Source: Butyrivibrio sp. INlla18 (lineage in GTDB: Bacteria > Bacillota > Clostridia > Lachnospirales > Lachnospiraceae). From it: a stretch of 64,000 nt of DNA. Location: assembly GCF_900103635.1 (NCBI RefSeq), contig NZ_FMXK01000015.1, positions 32,515-96,514 of the forward strand. Direction: 5' to 3'. The notes under the pieces are model-generated. The model was given only the letters and a program-made list of their open reading frames with translations, was not told the DNA's origin and did not search any database. Made by a program: the position numbers and the translations under genes. Below, piece by piece: positions 28,711 through 36,231 of this stretch (its first letter is position 1; every line of letters starts with the position of its first letter).

Positions 28711-29116
28711 CGTAACATTATTTTCAAAGAAGAGCAAATTTGCCAAGTCTGCTTGATCTGCTATAATACACATATATTTTCTTATTTTGTGTTATAGCTA
28801 TACGGGATTACCGTAAGCAACTTCGTTTATGCGTGCAGCGACAGTAGATAGCCAAGTGGCGATGCTAGACTGGGCGAAGAATACGGGTTTCATCTTTTAG
28901 GTGTCAGATTGGCAGGTTTAAAAGAAAAGAACCGTTCCGTTTTTATCTTGGTACGTTTTAGTCATACTTATAATGTATACTTTTTATGTAAGATAGTAAC
29001 GGAGAAACAAATGGATACAGGTTAATCGCCTGAAAGTAACTAATCAGTTATCAGTAGGGCGAGGCTTGGACTCCCCTATTTGATATAAAATCTTTTAGGA
29101 AGGGAGGAAAAGCCAG
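28711..29116. other. structured-looking non-coding leader before GNAT pair
   Basis: About 400 bases without a plausible gene. It contains small stems (e.g. TACGG-gatta-CCGTA at about 28800), a TATAAT-like -10 at 28969-28974 with a weak -35, and a GC-richer block (29030-29080) ending GGGCGAGGCTTGGACTCCCC. It could be a leader RNA or small RNA; no known family was recognised. Confidence 0.3.
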
Positions 29117-29308
29117 ATGAGTGAGGTGATACAGATGGCAAAATCAAAGGAAGTAAGGTACTACAAACCTAACATGGGTGCTTTACGAGGCAGGATAGGC
29201 GAAAGCATTATCGAAACTATTCTGAATACGCCGCGCCCAGATCACAAAGAACTGGACCGTGAGGCTGACGAATATCTCAGAATACGTTTGGCTGGTAAGA
29301 CAAAATGA
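29117..29308 (+). CDS. small protein upstream of GNAT acetyltransferase, possible antitoxin
   Basis: 63 residues, charged. Two starts are possible: ATG 29117 after GGGAGG, or ATG 29135 after GAGGTG (giving MAKSKEVRYYKPN...). It overlaps the GNAT gene by four bases (ATGA), the organisation of toxin-antitoxin pairs. No ribbon-helix-helix signature is obvious, so the antitoxin role is inferred only from context. Confidence 0.5.
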   Translation: MSEVIQMAKSKEVRYYKPNMGALRGRIGESIIETILNTPRPDHKELDREADEYLRIRLAGKTK

Positions 29309-29901
29309 GCCTAGATTTCTTTAAAGTGTTTGACTGTCGGCATATTTCTGGTGACGACATAGAAAAACTGAGATTATTTACAGTAAGAAAAGGTGGCGGA
29401 TTTTTAGCTGATTATCTGAGCCACGATACAGCAGATGGGAAAGTTGTGTCTCCCGCGTTGTATGACGAAGAGATGCATAATGCAAGAGTCTACTTGGTAA
29501 TTGACAAAGAGACAGATGAGCTTGCAGGCTATTTTGCTTTGAAGGCAGGATATATTGCTGTACATCCGTCACGCAGGCTGTTCACCAAGGAGTTTGATAC
29601 AGTGCCCGGAGTGGAGTTGGCTAACTTTGCTGTAAATGACAGCTACATTCAAGCTCATGGCGAACAGAAAGGTCTGGGAGCCTCAATCTTTAAGTATTGT
29701 GTACTTCCTATTGCCCGAGACGCGCAGGATTATGTCGGAATCAGGTTTATCTATATTTTTGCACTACCTGATGAAGGTTTGATTAAACGGTATCAGAATT
29801 ATGGTTTCACCAGACTGAATCGTTTACAGGAGAAAAGTACGCATAAACTGATTCGCCCACGCTATGATAGAGGATGCATCTTCATGTATCAGACCCTCTA
29901 A
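29305..29901 (+). CDS. GNAT family acetyltransferase, possible toxin
   Basis: 198 residues. The acetyl-CoA loop is at EQKGLGASIFKYCV, preceded by ELANFAVND (beta-4), and a late strand-helix unit with IYIFALPDEGLIKRYQNYGF. The last residues form an arm ending in FMYQTL. Coupling to a small upstream gene resembles TacT/AtaT-type toxin pairs that acetylate aminoacyl-tRNA, but an ordinary small-molecule acetyltransferase remains possible. Confidence 0.7.
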   Translation: MSLDFFKVFDCRHISGDDIEKLRLFTVRKGGGFLADYLSHDTADGKVVSPALYDEEMHNARVYLVIDKETDELAGYFALKAGYIAVHPSRRLFTKEFDTVPGVELANFAVNDSYIQAHGEQKGLGASIFKYCVLPIARDAQDYVGIRFIYIFALPDEGLIKRYQNYGFTRLNRLQEKSTHKLIRPRYDRGCIFMYQTL

Positions 29902-29920
29902 ACCAATTATCCTAAACGAA

Positions 29921-29952
29921 AGCGTTCACATTAAAAATGTGAGCGCTTTTTT
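29921..29952 (+). terminator. terminator after GNAT gene
   Basis: AGCGTTCACAT pairs with ATGTGAGCGCT across TTAAA, followed by TTTTT. The following about 170 bases to the tRNA promoter hold an AATGCAACA/TGTTGCATT inverted repeat and a TTTATTCT/AGAATAAA hairpin but no gene. Confidence 0.85.
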
Positions 29953-30130
29953 GATGCGTGTCATAAGCAAAAAACATCATCCATATGATACGACATTCTT
30001 TTCGTATCCACTTTTTAAAAGAATTTATTCTCCAGAATAAATGCAACACAGCACTACAGTCAGAGTAAATAGAACACTATGTTGCATTAAGCTTGAAAAA
30101 TTACCTAATAGAGAAAAGAAATAAAAAGAT

Positions 30131-30159
30131 TTGACAAAGCACTTAGGTCTTTGTATAAT
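30131..30159 (+). promoter_or_regulatory. consensus promoter of tRNA-Ser
   Basis: TTGACA and TATAAT with a 17-base spacer, both perfect sigma-A consensus hexamers, 73 bases before the tRNA 5' end. Confidence 0.85.
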
Positions 30160-30231
30160 TACATTTGCGTCTTAGCTAATGGCTGAGACACAGGAATTCA
30201 CAACCACATATTGGTAGAGGGATTAAGGCAT

Positions 30232-30319
30232 GGAGAAATACTCAAGTGGCTGAAGAGGCGCCCCTGCTAAGGGTGTAGACCGTTCGCGCGGTGCGCGGGT
30301 TCAAATCCCGCTTTCTCCG
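30232..30319 (+). tRNA. tRNA-Ser (GCU anticodon), prophage integration site
   Basis: 88-nt class II tRNA: acceptor GGAGAAA pairs with TTTCTCC, anticodon loop CTGCTAA (GCT), a long variable arm typical of serine tRNAs, T-arm GCGGG-TTCAAAT-CCCGC. CCA is not encoded. Its 3' part from 30296 is the att core shared with the right end of the prophage, so integration leaves the tRNA functional. Confidence 0.95.
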
Positions 30320-30329
30320 TTATTTAGAA
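30296..30329 (+). repeat. attL core (tRNA-Ser 3' end)
   Basis: 34 bases identical to 63967-64000; they start in the T-arm of the tRNA and run ten bases past its end. The base before differs (G at 30295, T at 63966), marking one edge of the core. Confidence 0.93.
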
Positions 30330-30383
30330 AATCCAGCAACTATGCGAAAAGAGATTCAAAATCGCATCAGTGCTGGATTTTTT
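30328..30383 (+). terminator. nested-hairpin terminator after tRNA-Ser
   Basis: Outer stem AATCCAGCA / TGCTGGATT, inner stem ATGCGA / TCGCAT, then T-run. It lies just past the att core, so in the lysogen the phage supplies this terminator to the tRNA. Confidence 0.8.
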
Positions 30384-30442
30384 AATTTTAAATATTATAA
30401 ATGATTTTTAAAAAATAAAAGAAAATTATAAAAAATAAAACT

Positions 30443-30468
30443 GTTAGGGCACTTTTTAGGGCACTTTT
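30443..30468 (+). repeat. left arm-type repeat of integrase
   Basis: Two direct copies of TTAGGGCACT, 12 bases apart. This 26-base block recurs at 63895-63920 with one mismatch. It overlaps the last codons of the integrase gene. Likely binding sites for the N-terminal arm domain of the integrase. Confidence 0.7.
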
Positions 30469-31532
30469 TTCAAAACAATGTCCTGGTAATTCTCCTCAAC
30501 GAAAGCATTGGCTATCTGAATATACTTCTTCCTGGAGGAAGAAAGAGCATTGTCATAAACCGAGGTCAGGACATGTGAATCTGAAGTCCATCCTCCGACT
30601 TCCTCAATATATTTCGAAGGAATATTGAGGTCACTTCTGAATGATGCTGCATAATGCCTCAGATCATGGAGCGAACAATCGACTGCGCATTTATCCCTAA
30701 GAGCTCCGAAATGCTTTGAAATGGTAAAGGGCACAAGTTTAAAGACAAATTCTTCAGGATCCTCGCTCGAAGCTTTCGGGAGAACGTCAAAGACAAAAGA
30801 AGGAAGCTGCACGCTACGAACGGAGCCGGAGGTTTTTGGCATCTCCTTATATACCCACTTCCCGGAAGGGCTTATGACCATGTCAGCATGAACATAGATC
30901 TTCTTCATATCAAAGGAGATATCTTTATATTTCAGGCCTGCAATTTCTCCCCGGCGCAGGGTACCAAAAGCAGCCAGGCAGATAATAGCCTTCATTGTGT
31001 CGTTGGCATTATCAAGAAGCCTCTTCACATCGTCTGTGTCAGGAGTGCGAAGCTCTCGCTTAGCCTTCTGAGGATATCTTATTTTAAATCTTCTATCATT
31101 CCCACAATAATCAAGAACGGATAAAAGAAAGCTTACCTTGTTCTTAATGGTCTTTGCATCAAGATCCATGGCCATGTCATTGATAAGGCGCTGGACATGA
31201 GTTGTATTGATATCTATAGCATCTATCCCTAAGATGGATGAAAAATCTTTTTTATAATTTCTATATGAGCGAAGCGTGGAAGGAGACAGGACCTTTGAGC
31301 GGTCATCAATATATTTATCAATGGCCTTTCCGACAGTGATCGTTGTCAGATCATCTTCTCTCGAGAGCTGCCATTCTTTAGCCAGCGCTTCGCACTTCTT
31401 CTTAGCCATCCTGGAGTCGTCTCCGCATTCCTTAGGATGGACGGTGAAAGACTTTCTTATAATTTGGCCATCAACAACTTTCTTGGCCTGCACTCTATAG
31501 GCGCCGGATTTCTGTTTGATCGCATTAGCCAT
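30456..31532 (-). CDS. int: phage tyrosine recombinase (integrase)
   Basis: 358 residues. An N-terminal arm-binding segment and a SAM-like core-binding domain (LSPSTLRSYRNYKKDF) precede the catalytic domain: Arg in FGTLRRGEIAGL, H-x-x-R in SLHDLRHYAAS, and nucleophile Tyr in LTSVYDNAL. ATG at 31532 is chosen because AAAGGAGG lies nine bases upstream. It catalyses integration into tRNA-Ser. Position beside attL and leftward orientation are typical. Confidence 0.93.
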   Translation of the reverse strand: MANAIKQKSGAYRVQAKKVVDGQIIRKSFTVHPKECGDDSRMAKKKCEALAKEWQLSREDDLTTITVGKAIDKYIDDRSKVLSPSTLRSYRNYKKDFSSILGIDAIDINTTHVQRLINDMAMDLDAKTIKNKVSFLLSVLDYCGNDRRFKIRYPQKAKRELRTPDTDDVKRLLDNANDTMKAIICLAAFGTLRRGEIAGLKYKDISFDMKKIYVHADMVISPSGKWVYKEMPKTSGSVRSVQLPSFVFDVLPKASSEDPEEFVFKLVPFTISKHFGALRDKCAVDCSLHDLRHYAASFRSDLNIPSKYIEEVGGWTSDSHVLTSVYDNALSSSRKKYIQIANAFVEENYQDIVLKKVP

Positions 31533-31590
31533 AGCACAAAACCTCCTTTCTGTACATGCCATGAAATTGACACAAAATTGCCATGTTTTT

Positions 31591-32508
31591 TCAGACCGTC
31601 TTCAGGTCTACAAGCTTCTTGAACAATAATCCTGCAGCAAGAGCATCCGAGGCGGATCTATGAGCCGAGGAATTATCCCTTATATAAAAATGTTCGCACA
31701 ATGTAGTGAGCTTATTATCACGGACGGACAGATCAAGAAGCTTGGCCAGATTCAAAGTATCATAGTATTTTCTTTTAACGCTAAAATAATCGCTTCCTGC
31801 ATAGTCAAGGAATCCAAGATCAAAAGGAAGGTTATGGCCTACGAGATTATCGCTTCCAATGAATGAATCGAAGCCCCTGATTACTGAAGCAATGCTCGGA
31901 GCTTCTTCAACCATCTCGTCAGCTATTCCATGAATCTTATAAGCTTCATCCGGGATTGGATGACCGGGATTGATAAGAGTAGTAAATATCTCCACAGGCT
32001 CCCATTCTCTGAAGCGGATAGCAGTCAGCTCTACAATCTGATTATTAGAACAATGAAGGCCTGTTGTTTCTGTATCGATGGCCACGAAGTCGGAGAGCTT
32101 ACTAAGGTTAGAGGATCTTGTGACATTGCTCATGTCAGGGCCAAACTTCTTACAATCTTTCAAAGGCTTCCTCTTGGCCTCCGGATCCACGACAACCTCA
32201 TGAGCCGGAATGGAAGACAGGAGAGCATCAAACTTCTCGCCGGCTTCTTTTATCTTCCTGGCAGCAGCTTCCTCCTGCTCTTTGCGCCTCTTGTCAGCCT
32301 CTTCCTTTGCCTTCCGGCGCTCCAATTCTCTCTCATCCTCTTCCTTCTTTCGCTCCCATTCCTGCCTTGCTTTCTCATCAGCTTTCTTTTTCCTGACAAT
32401 AAGGCCTGCAACAACTCCGATCACAAGAGCAGCCAGGGCGAAAGGTAAAGCTTTCGCAATAATTCCAATAATTAAAATGATAATGATTAAAATAATTACT
32501 CCTGCCAT
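31591..32508 (-). CDS. membrane-anchored DEDDh 3'-5' exonuclease
   Basis: 305 residues. Residues 1-45 form one or two hydrophobic segments (GVIILIIIILIIGIIAKALP, FALAALVIGVVAGLIV). About residues 45-90 are a highly charged coiled coil (Lys/Glu/Arg). The C-terminal about 170 residues are a DnaQ-like exonuclease: DxE in VAIDTETTGLH, Asp in GHNLPFDLGFLD, and HRSASDAL giving the final His and Asp. All catalytic residues appear present. It sits between repressor and integrase, so it is probably expressed in the lysogen. Strong RBS AAAAGGAGG. Confidence 0.85.
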   Translation of the reverse strand: MAGVIILIIIILIIGIIAKALPFALAALVIGVVAGLIVRKKKADEKARQEWERKKEEDERELERRKAKEEADKRRKEQEEAAARKIKEAGEKFDALLSSIPAHEVVVDPEAKRKPLKDCKKFGPDMSNVTRSSNLSKLSDFVAIDTETTGLHCSNNQIVELTAIRFREWEPVEIFTTLINPGHPIPDEAYKIHGIADEMVEEAPSIASVIRGFDSFIGSDNLVGHNLPFDLGFLDYAGSDYFSVKRKYYDTLNLAKLLDLSVRDNKLTTLCEHFYIRDNSSAHRSASDALAAGLLFKKLVDLKTV

Positions 32509-32536
32509 AAGTTACCTCCTTTTAAATACAATAATG

Positions 32537-32893
32537 TTATCCAAGTTCCTCAGTATCTTTATTCTGTTGATACCTTTCTTGAGAAGCGAAAAATTCTGCC
32601 TGCTCTAGTAAGCGGTCCCTGCCTTCTTGGTTTAGTCTTTCATAGCACATCAACAACCTGGTCTCATTAACATCGACTGACTCAGCCTGACTAATTTCTT
32701 CTGAAAGAAGCTCGTCGGCTGTGACACCTAAGGCATGAGCTATTTTTAGAATCAAATCAATGTCAATCCTCGTGCTATCCCTCTGAACGATTGAATAGAG
32801 AGTTGATGGTGTGACATCGATCTTGGATGCCAGCTCGTTAATATTCATTCCTTTTTCCTTGAGTAATGATGTAAGTCTATTTTTTATTCCCAT
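32537..32893 (-). CDS. CI-like phage repressor, XRE family
   Basis: 118 residues. HTH: KGMNINELASKIDVTPSTLY, then IVQRDSTRIDIDLILKIAHAL. The C-terminal half is a short charged helix, with no S24 self-cleavage domain. It is divergent from the Cro-like gene at 33048, with operator-like palindromes in the gap. Likely maintains lysogeny. Confidence 0.85.
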   Translation of the reverse strand: MGIKNRLTSLLKEKGMNINELASKIDVTPSTLYSIVQRDSTRIDIDLILKIAHALGVTADELLSEEISQAESVDVNETRLLMCYERLNQEGRDRLLEQAEFFASQERYQQNKDTEELG

Positions 32894-32923
32894 TAAAAGT
32901 CCCTCCTAATAAGGAATTTAGCA

Positions 32924-33030
32924 CACTTGCGTAAATAAGTAAATAAAAATATACGCAAGTGCATTAAAAAGTAATTGACAATATACGCATACGAGTATAT
33001 ATTTATGAATATCAGTTACGCAGTTGCGTA
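32924..33030. promoter_or_regulatory. lysogeny operator region
   Basis: Half-site TACGCA/TGCGTA recurs: CACTTGCGTA (32924-32933) mirrored by TACGCAAGTG (32952-32961); an imperfect site ATACGCAT-ACGAGTAT (32983-32998) between -35 and -10 of the rightward promoter; and TACGCA-gt-TGCGTA (33017-33030) just downstream. The spacing suggests cooperative binding by the XRE repressor and/or Cro-like protein. Confidence 0.75.
32975..33003 (+). promoter_or_regulatory. rightward early promoter
   Basis: TTGACA (32975-32980), 17-base spacer, TATATT (32998-33003). The spacer holds an operator-like site, so repressor binding would block it. Confidence 0.75.
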
Positions 33031-33047
33031 GAGGAAGGAGGAATATC

Positions 33048-33254
33048 ATGTACCCGAACTTAAAAGCAGAGATGGCAAGAAACAACATCTTGATTGAGAA
33101 GCTTATGGAAGTGACAGGCAAATCAAGGTCAGGAGTATCAAACAACCTGAACGGAAAAGGAGCATTCACAGTTGATGAAGCTATAAAAATCCGTAATGGC
33201 ATATTCCCGTCCATGACAATCGACTACCTGTTCTCACTTAGCGATAAGCAGTGA
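33048..33254 (+). CDS. Cro-like XRE regulator
   Basis: 68 residues. HTH-like NNILIEKLMEVTGKSRSGVS with VDEAIKIRNGIFPSMTIDYL following, as in small phage Cro/antirepressor proteins. ATG at 33048 is preceded by AGGAGG. First gene of the rightward early operon. Confidence 0.75.
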   Translation: MYPNLKAEMARNNILIEKLMEVTGKSRSGVSNNLNGKGAFTVDEAIKIRNGIFPSMTIDYLFSLSDKQ

Positions 33255-33258
33255 GCCG

Positions 33259-33272
33259 TTGCGACGTCGCAA
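33259..33272. repeat. perfect 14-bp palindrome, copy 1
   Basis: TTGCGACGTCGCAA lies between the Cro-like gene and the next ORF. The same palindrome is found at 38811-38824 inside a DUF3102-like gene, and an 11-base part at 61652-61662. Confidence 0.6.
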
Positions 33273-33289
33273 TAGGAAGGAGACTGCTT

Positions 33290-33511
33290 ATGAATGGAGA
33301 CGACTTCAGAGCATTGATTCGTAAATACATGGAGCTTCGTCACATAAGGACATTAGAGGACCTGAGGCAACACACAACAATCTCGGTCGCCACGTTTTCA
33401 AAGTATTGGAATAATCCTGAATTATTCCCATGGGGGCAGATCATATCGATGCTGGACGCCCTTAATGTTCCTTATGATGATCGGCTGAAGCTCCTGCAAA
33501 GGAGGAGATAG
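33290..33511 (+). CDS. small early phage protein, HTH-like
   Basis: 73 residues. LRHIRTLEDLRQHTTIS followed by TFSKYWNNPELFPWGQIISM reads as a degenerate XRE-type HTH (helix, turn, recognition helix). ATG at 33290 follows GGAAGGAG. No specific function recognised. Confidence 0.6.
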   Translation: MNGDDFRALIRKYMELRHIRTLEDLRQHTTISVATFSKYWNNPELFPWGQIISMLDALNVPYDDRLKLLQRRR

Positions 33512-33513
33512 CA

Positions 33514-34086
33514 ATGAGGGGATTGAAAGGAGCTTTATATTTAGCAGGTATTTTGTGCTTATTGGCAGCAGGGCTATACAGGGGGGCAGAGAATTATGAA
33601 GAAGAAAACACCTATATCAAAGAAGAGCGAGAGGAACAGGATCTTTCAATCTTTGAACCTATCGCGACAATCGAACAAGGCACAGTTGCAAAAGAACCTG
33701 AGGAGGCAGCAGGGCCGGTGAGCAGATTCACGCAGAAAGAGCAGAAGCTCCTCATGCAGATCGCGCAGGCCGAAGCTGGAAACCAAGGCGAAGATGGAAT
33801 GCGGCTCGTCATGAGTGTTGTCATGAATCGGGTAGAGTCGAGGGACTTTCCGGACACTATCGAGGAAGTGATATTCCAAGAGAGTCAATTTTCATCGGTC
33901 TCTGATGGCAATTTCGATAATGCAGTGATTATATCAGCGGAAGCCCAAGAGGCTTTCAACAGGATAGAAAGCGGAGACATAGCTCCGTCGATAATCGGAT
34001 TCGAGGTCAAAAGCTCTCAGGAGCTCGACAAGTATTTCATGGCAGCTTTTGAGTTCAGAGATCATCGATTCTACACACAAAAGTGA
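33514..34086 (+). CDS. SleB-type cell-wall hydrolase in the early region
   Basis: 190 residues. An N-terminal membrane/signal segment (ALYLAGILCLLAAGLYRGA) precedes a hydrolase_2 (SleB lytic transglycosylase) domain: LLMQIAQAEAGNQGEDGMRL with the putative catalytic Glu, then MSVVMNRVES and EVIFQESQFSSV. This is separate from the endolysin at 63077. An early envelope function (entry exclusion or host wall alteration) is possible. Confidence 0.75.
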   Translation: MRGLKGALYLAGILCLLAAGLYRGAENYEEENTYIKEEREEQDLSIFEPIATIEQGTVAKEPEEAAGPVSRFTQKEQKLLMQIAQAEAGNQGEDGMRLVMSVVMNRVESRDFPDTIEEVIFQESQFSSVSDGNFDNAVIISAEAQEAFNRIESGDIAPSIIGFEVKSSQELDKYFMAAFEFRDHRFYTQK

Positions 34087-34103
34087 TTTAAAAGGGATGA
34101 AAG

Positions 34104-34391
34104 GTGACGGAAAAGGGGATGGAAAAGACACCACAAGAGCAATTCTATGAAGTCTATGAACCACTCCGCAAGAAGCATCAGCTATTCTCTCATATTAAAG
34201 CAACGTCCCTTAAACCGGACGAAGATTTCATAGAGATATATAAAGGCTTCGGCAATGAAAGGAAGCTGCTCTATAGAGCTAAGGGAGAAATTGAAGATTG
34301 TTACAAGCAGATGGTTTTAAACCTGACGACTTTTAGAAATGAGCAAAAGAAAAGAGAGCCAGGGAAGCTCTCAAGTTCTTGTAGTACATAA
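34104..34391 (+). CDS. small early phage protein, unknown
   Basis: 95 residues, charged, no recognised domain. GTG 34104 (weak AGGG upstream) or ATG 34119 could be the start. It ends within the left arm of the inverted repeat at 34380. Confidence 0.45.
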   Translation: MTEKGMEKTPQEQFYEVYEPLRKKHQLFSHIKATSLKPDEDFIEIYKGFGNERKLLYRAKGEIEDCYKQMVLNLTTFRNEQKKREPGKLSSSCST

Positions 34392-34419
34392 CATATTTGA
34401 CACAAATTATTGTACTACA
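34380..34419. repeat. inverted repeat upstream of HUH Rep gene, candidate origin
   Basis: TGTAGTACA (34380-34388) and TGTACTACA (34411-34419) form a 9-bp stem with a 22-base AT-rich loop; a CTAG-gttttat-CTAG element follows. It lies in the 118-base gap before the HUH-type replication gene, a natural place for a nicking origin, but this is inferred. Confidence 0.4.
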
Positions 34420-34509
34420 TTGAACCCATAAAATCAAGAAAAAGCTAGGTTTTATCTAGTTTTTATAGCTTTATCAACATATTAAAGTTAGGGGAGAAGC
34501 TGGGGATCA

Positions 34510-35310
34510 ATGGCATACAAAGAGGACTTATTCATCTCATCCAATTACATTGAGCATGAGATTAATTTCAAGGGAAACTATGGAGCAAAAGGGGAGAAGA
34601 GAGAGAAGAGAGAGAAGCCGACTCCCCTTCAGATCGAGAAGCAAAACCAATGGAACAGGATAAAGAGGTTAAGACGGACATTACAGCTCAACTTTTATCC
34701 GGGTGACTATTGGATAACAGTCAAGTATAAGGCCGGGACCCGAAAAGAGATCCAGGCAGTCAAGACAGACGTCAAAAAGTTCCTGGATGGACTGAGAAAA
34801 AAATATAAGGCAAGAGGACAGCCTCTCATGTTCGTCTATAGAATCGAGATCGGCAAAAGAGGAGGCCTACATTGTCACATGGTCATCAACAGGATTCCGG
34901 ACGGAGATCTTCTCATCAGGGATTCATGGAAAGTTGCCACGAATGACGCAGGAGCAATTGATTATCAGACCATAGATGACAGCGGAGGATTCAACGGGCT
35001 TGCAGAGTATATATGCAAGAAGCCGGACGTGGAGCACCTGGGACAAATCGAGTTCACCTTCAGAGAAGAGGACCGGAAGAAGATCCTTGCAATATCAACC
35101 AGCAGGAACTTAAAGAGACCGGAACCGATCAGAAAGAAGTATAACCATTGGACTCTGCGGAGGATCCTCACAGGAGAGTCTGACATAAAGCCGACAGAAG
35201 GATTCTATATCGATCAGGACTCCATCAGAAAGGGAGTCAACAGATTCACAGGCTTATCATATCTCTACTACACAGAGGTTCGGATAAAGCAAAGGAGCAG
35301 AGATGGATAA
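34510..35310 (+). CDS. HUH-endonuclease-type replication protein
   Basis: 266 residues. The HUH metal site is visible in RGGLHCHMVINRI, and a candidate catalytic Tyr in LAEYICKKPDVEH. An earlier motif (YWITVKYKAG) gives the first strand of the fold. The family is the rolling-circle replication-associated (REP/G2P-like) group found in Firmicute phages and conjugative elements. Strongly basic N-terminus. It would nick one strand to start replication. Overlaps the next gene by eight bases. Confidence 0.75.
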   Translation: MAYKEDLFISSNYIEHEINFKGNYGAKGEKREKREKPTPLQIEKQNQWNRIKRLRRTLQLNFYPGDYWITVKYKAGTRKEIQAVKTDVKKFLDGLRKKYKARGQPLMFVYRIEIGKRGGLHCHMVINRIPDGDLLIRDSWKVATNDAGAIDYQTIDDSGGFNGLAEYICKKPDVEHLGQIEFTFREEDRKKILAISTSRNLKRPEPIRKKYNHWTLRRILTGESDIKPTEGFYIDQDSIRKGVNRFTGLSYLYYTEVRIKQRSRDG

Positions 35311-35731
35311 TATTGACCTTTACATTCACACGAGCATCAAGGGCGTCAATCCTACGACAGGAAAGCACATATACGTCCTTGAGTTCAAATCAGACAAAGG
35401 CCCGGTCACACTCACAGGAGGGCCAAAGGACATTGAAGAGGCCACGAGCTACCTTGCAGAGCTCAGAGCGATCAATGAGGCGCTGGGGAGACTTAAGAAG
35501 ACATGCAGCATTAACATTCACATTCAGAACAGGATCCTTGCATCGGCCCTGCAAAACAAGTGGTTTGCTGCGTGGAAATCGTCAGGCTATAAGAACAGCA
35601 AGGGCGAGGATGTCGCCCACAAAGAAGAATGGGAGACCTTTAACGAGCTTTTGAAGGACAACACCATTAAGACAGTAGTATGTGACAGGCACTCATACTC
35701 ATCCTGGATGGAGAACGAGTGCGGAGCATGA
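35303..35731 (+). CDS. RNase HI-like protein with missing catalytic residues
   Basis: 142 residues. The RNase H fold is readable: LYIHTSIKGVNPTTG (first strand, His where D of the DGS motif normally lies), EATSYLAELRAINEALGRL (helix with conserved Glu), INIHIQNRILASALQNKW (Asn/Gln where the DS Asp lies), WKSSGYKNSKGEDVAHKEEW (typical basic handle and W), and CDRHSYSSWM near the end. At least two of the acidic ligands are lost, so it is probably a nucleic-acid-binding relic or a repurposed subunit. Confidence 0.65.
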   Translation: MDNIDLYIHTSIKGVNPTTGKHIYVLEFKSDKGPVTLTGGPKDIEEATSYLAELRAINEALGRLKKTCSINIHIQNRILASALQNKWFAAWKSSGYKNSKGEDVAHKEEWETFNELLKDNTIKTVVCDRHSYSSWMENECGA

Positions 35732-35744
35732 AAGGAGAGATAAC

Positions 35745-36230
35745 ATGTTTGACAAATTCGGAGAAATGGAAAGCGCAGCCCAGATCAATGAGCTTGCGAA
35801 CAATCTAAAGAACGAGGGCGACAGGGATTCAATAAAGGTCCTCGCAGAAGAGAATGGAATTGACGAAGAAGTGGCCAATGCTTTTATTGATGGGATCATC
35901 CCTTTCCTCTGCGACGATATGTCGGCAGCCATCGGCAAGCTGGATGTTGAGTCGAAGGAAGTCAAGGCAGAGGAGCTTATAAGCGATTGGTGTGAATACA
36001 TAAAGCAAAGATGCATGGAAGATGACTCTATGTCAAAGGCGGTTAGGGCCAAAGGAAAGACTTTCAACGGATGCATTGCTCATATCCTTAAGTGGTCCTT
36101 TGACCATCAGAGGCCTATCGACAAGGAAATCCTGAAGGCAGCAGGCGTCAGCGCCGGCAAGGTTACATTTGGTATTCCGGGTATGGCAACAGTCAAGAAG
36201 CTCATCACTGAGTATTACATGGGAGGCTGA
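35745..36230 (+). CDS. PcfK-like protein (AcrIIA9-related family, tentative)
   Basis: 161 residues, start ATG 35745 after AAAGGAGA. The C-terminal half (WCEYIKQRCMEDD, AKGKTFNGCIAHILKWSF, VKKLITEYYMGG) has the PcfK layout: a K-(T/S)-x-x-GC(I/L) helix and a terminal tyrosine motif. The next gene is a clear PcfJ, and PcfK-PcfJ are adjacent in pCF10-like conjugative plasmids. Some PcfK-fold proteins are annotated as AcrIIA9-family Cas9 inhibitors. Activity here is not known. Confidence 0.5.
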   Translation: MFDKFGEMESAAQINELANNLKNEGDRDSIKVLAEENGIDEEVANAFIDGIIPFLCDDMSAAIGKLDVESKEVKAEELISDWCEYIKQRCMEDDSMSKAVRAKGKTFNGCIAHILKWSFDHQRPIDKEILKAAGVSAGKVTFGIPGMATVKKLITEYYMGG

Positions 36231-36231
36231 T

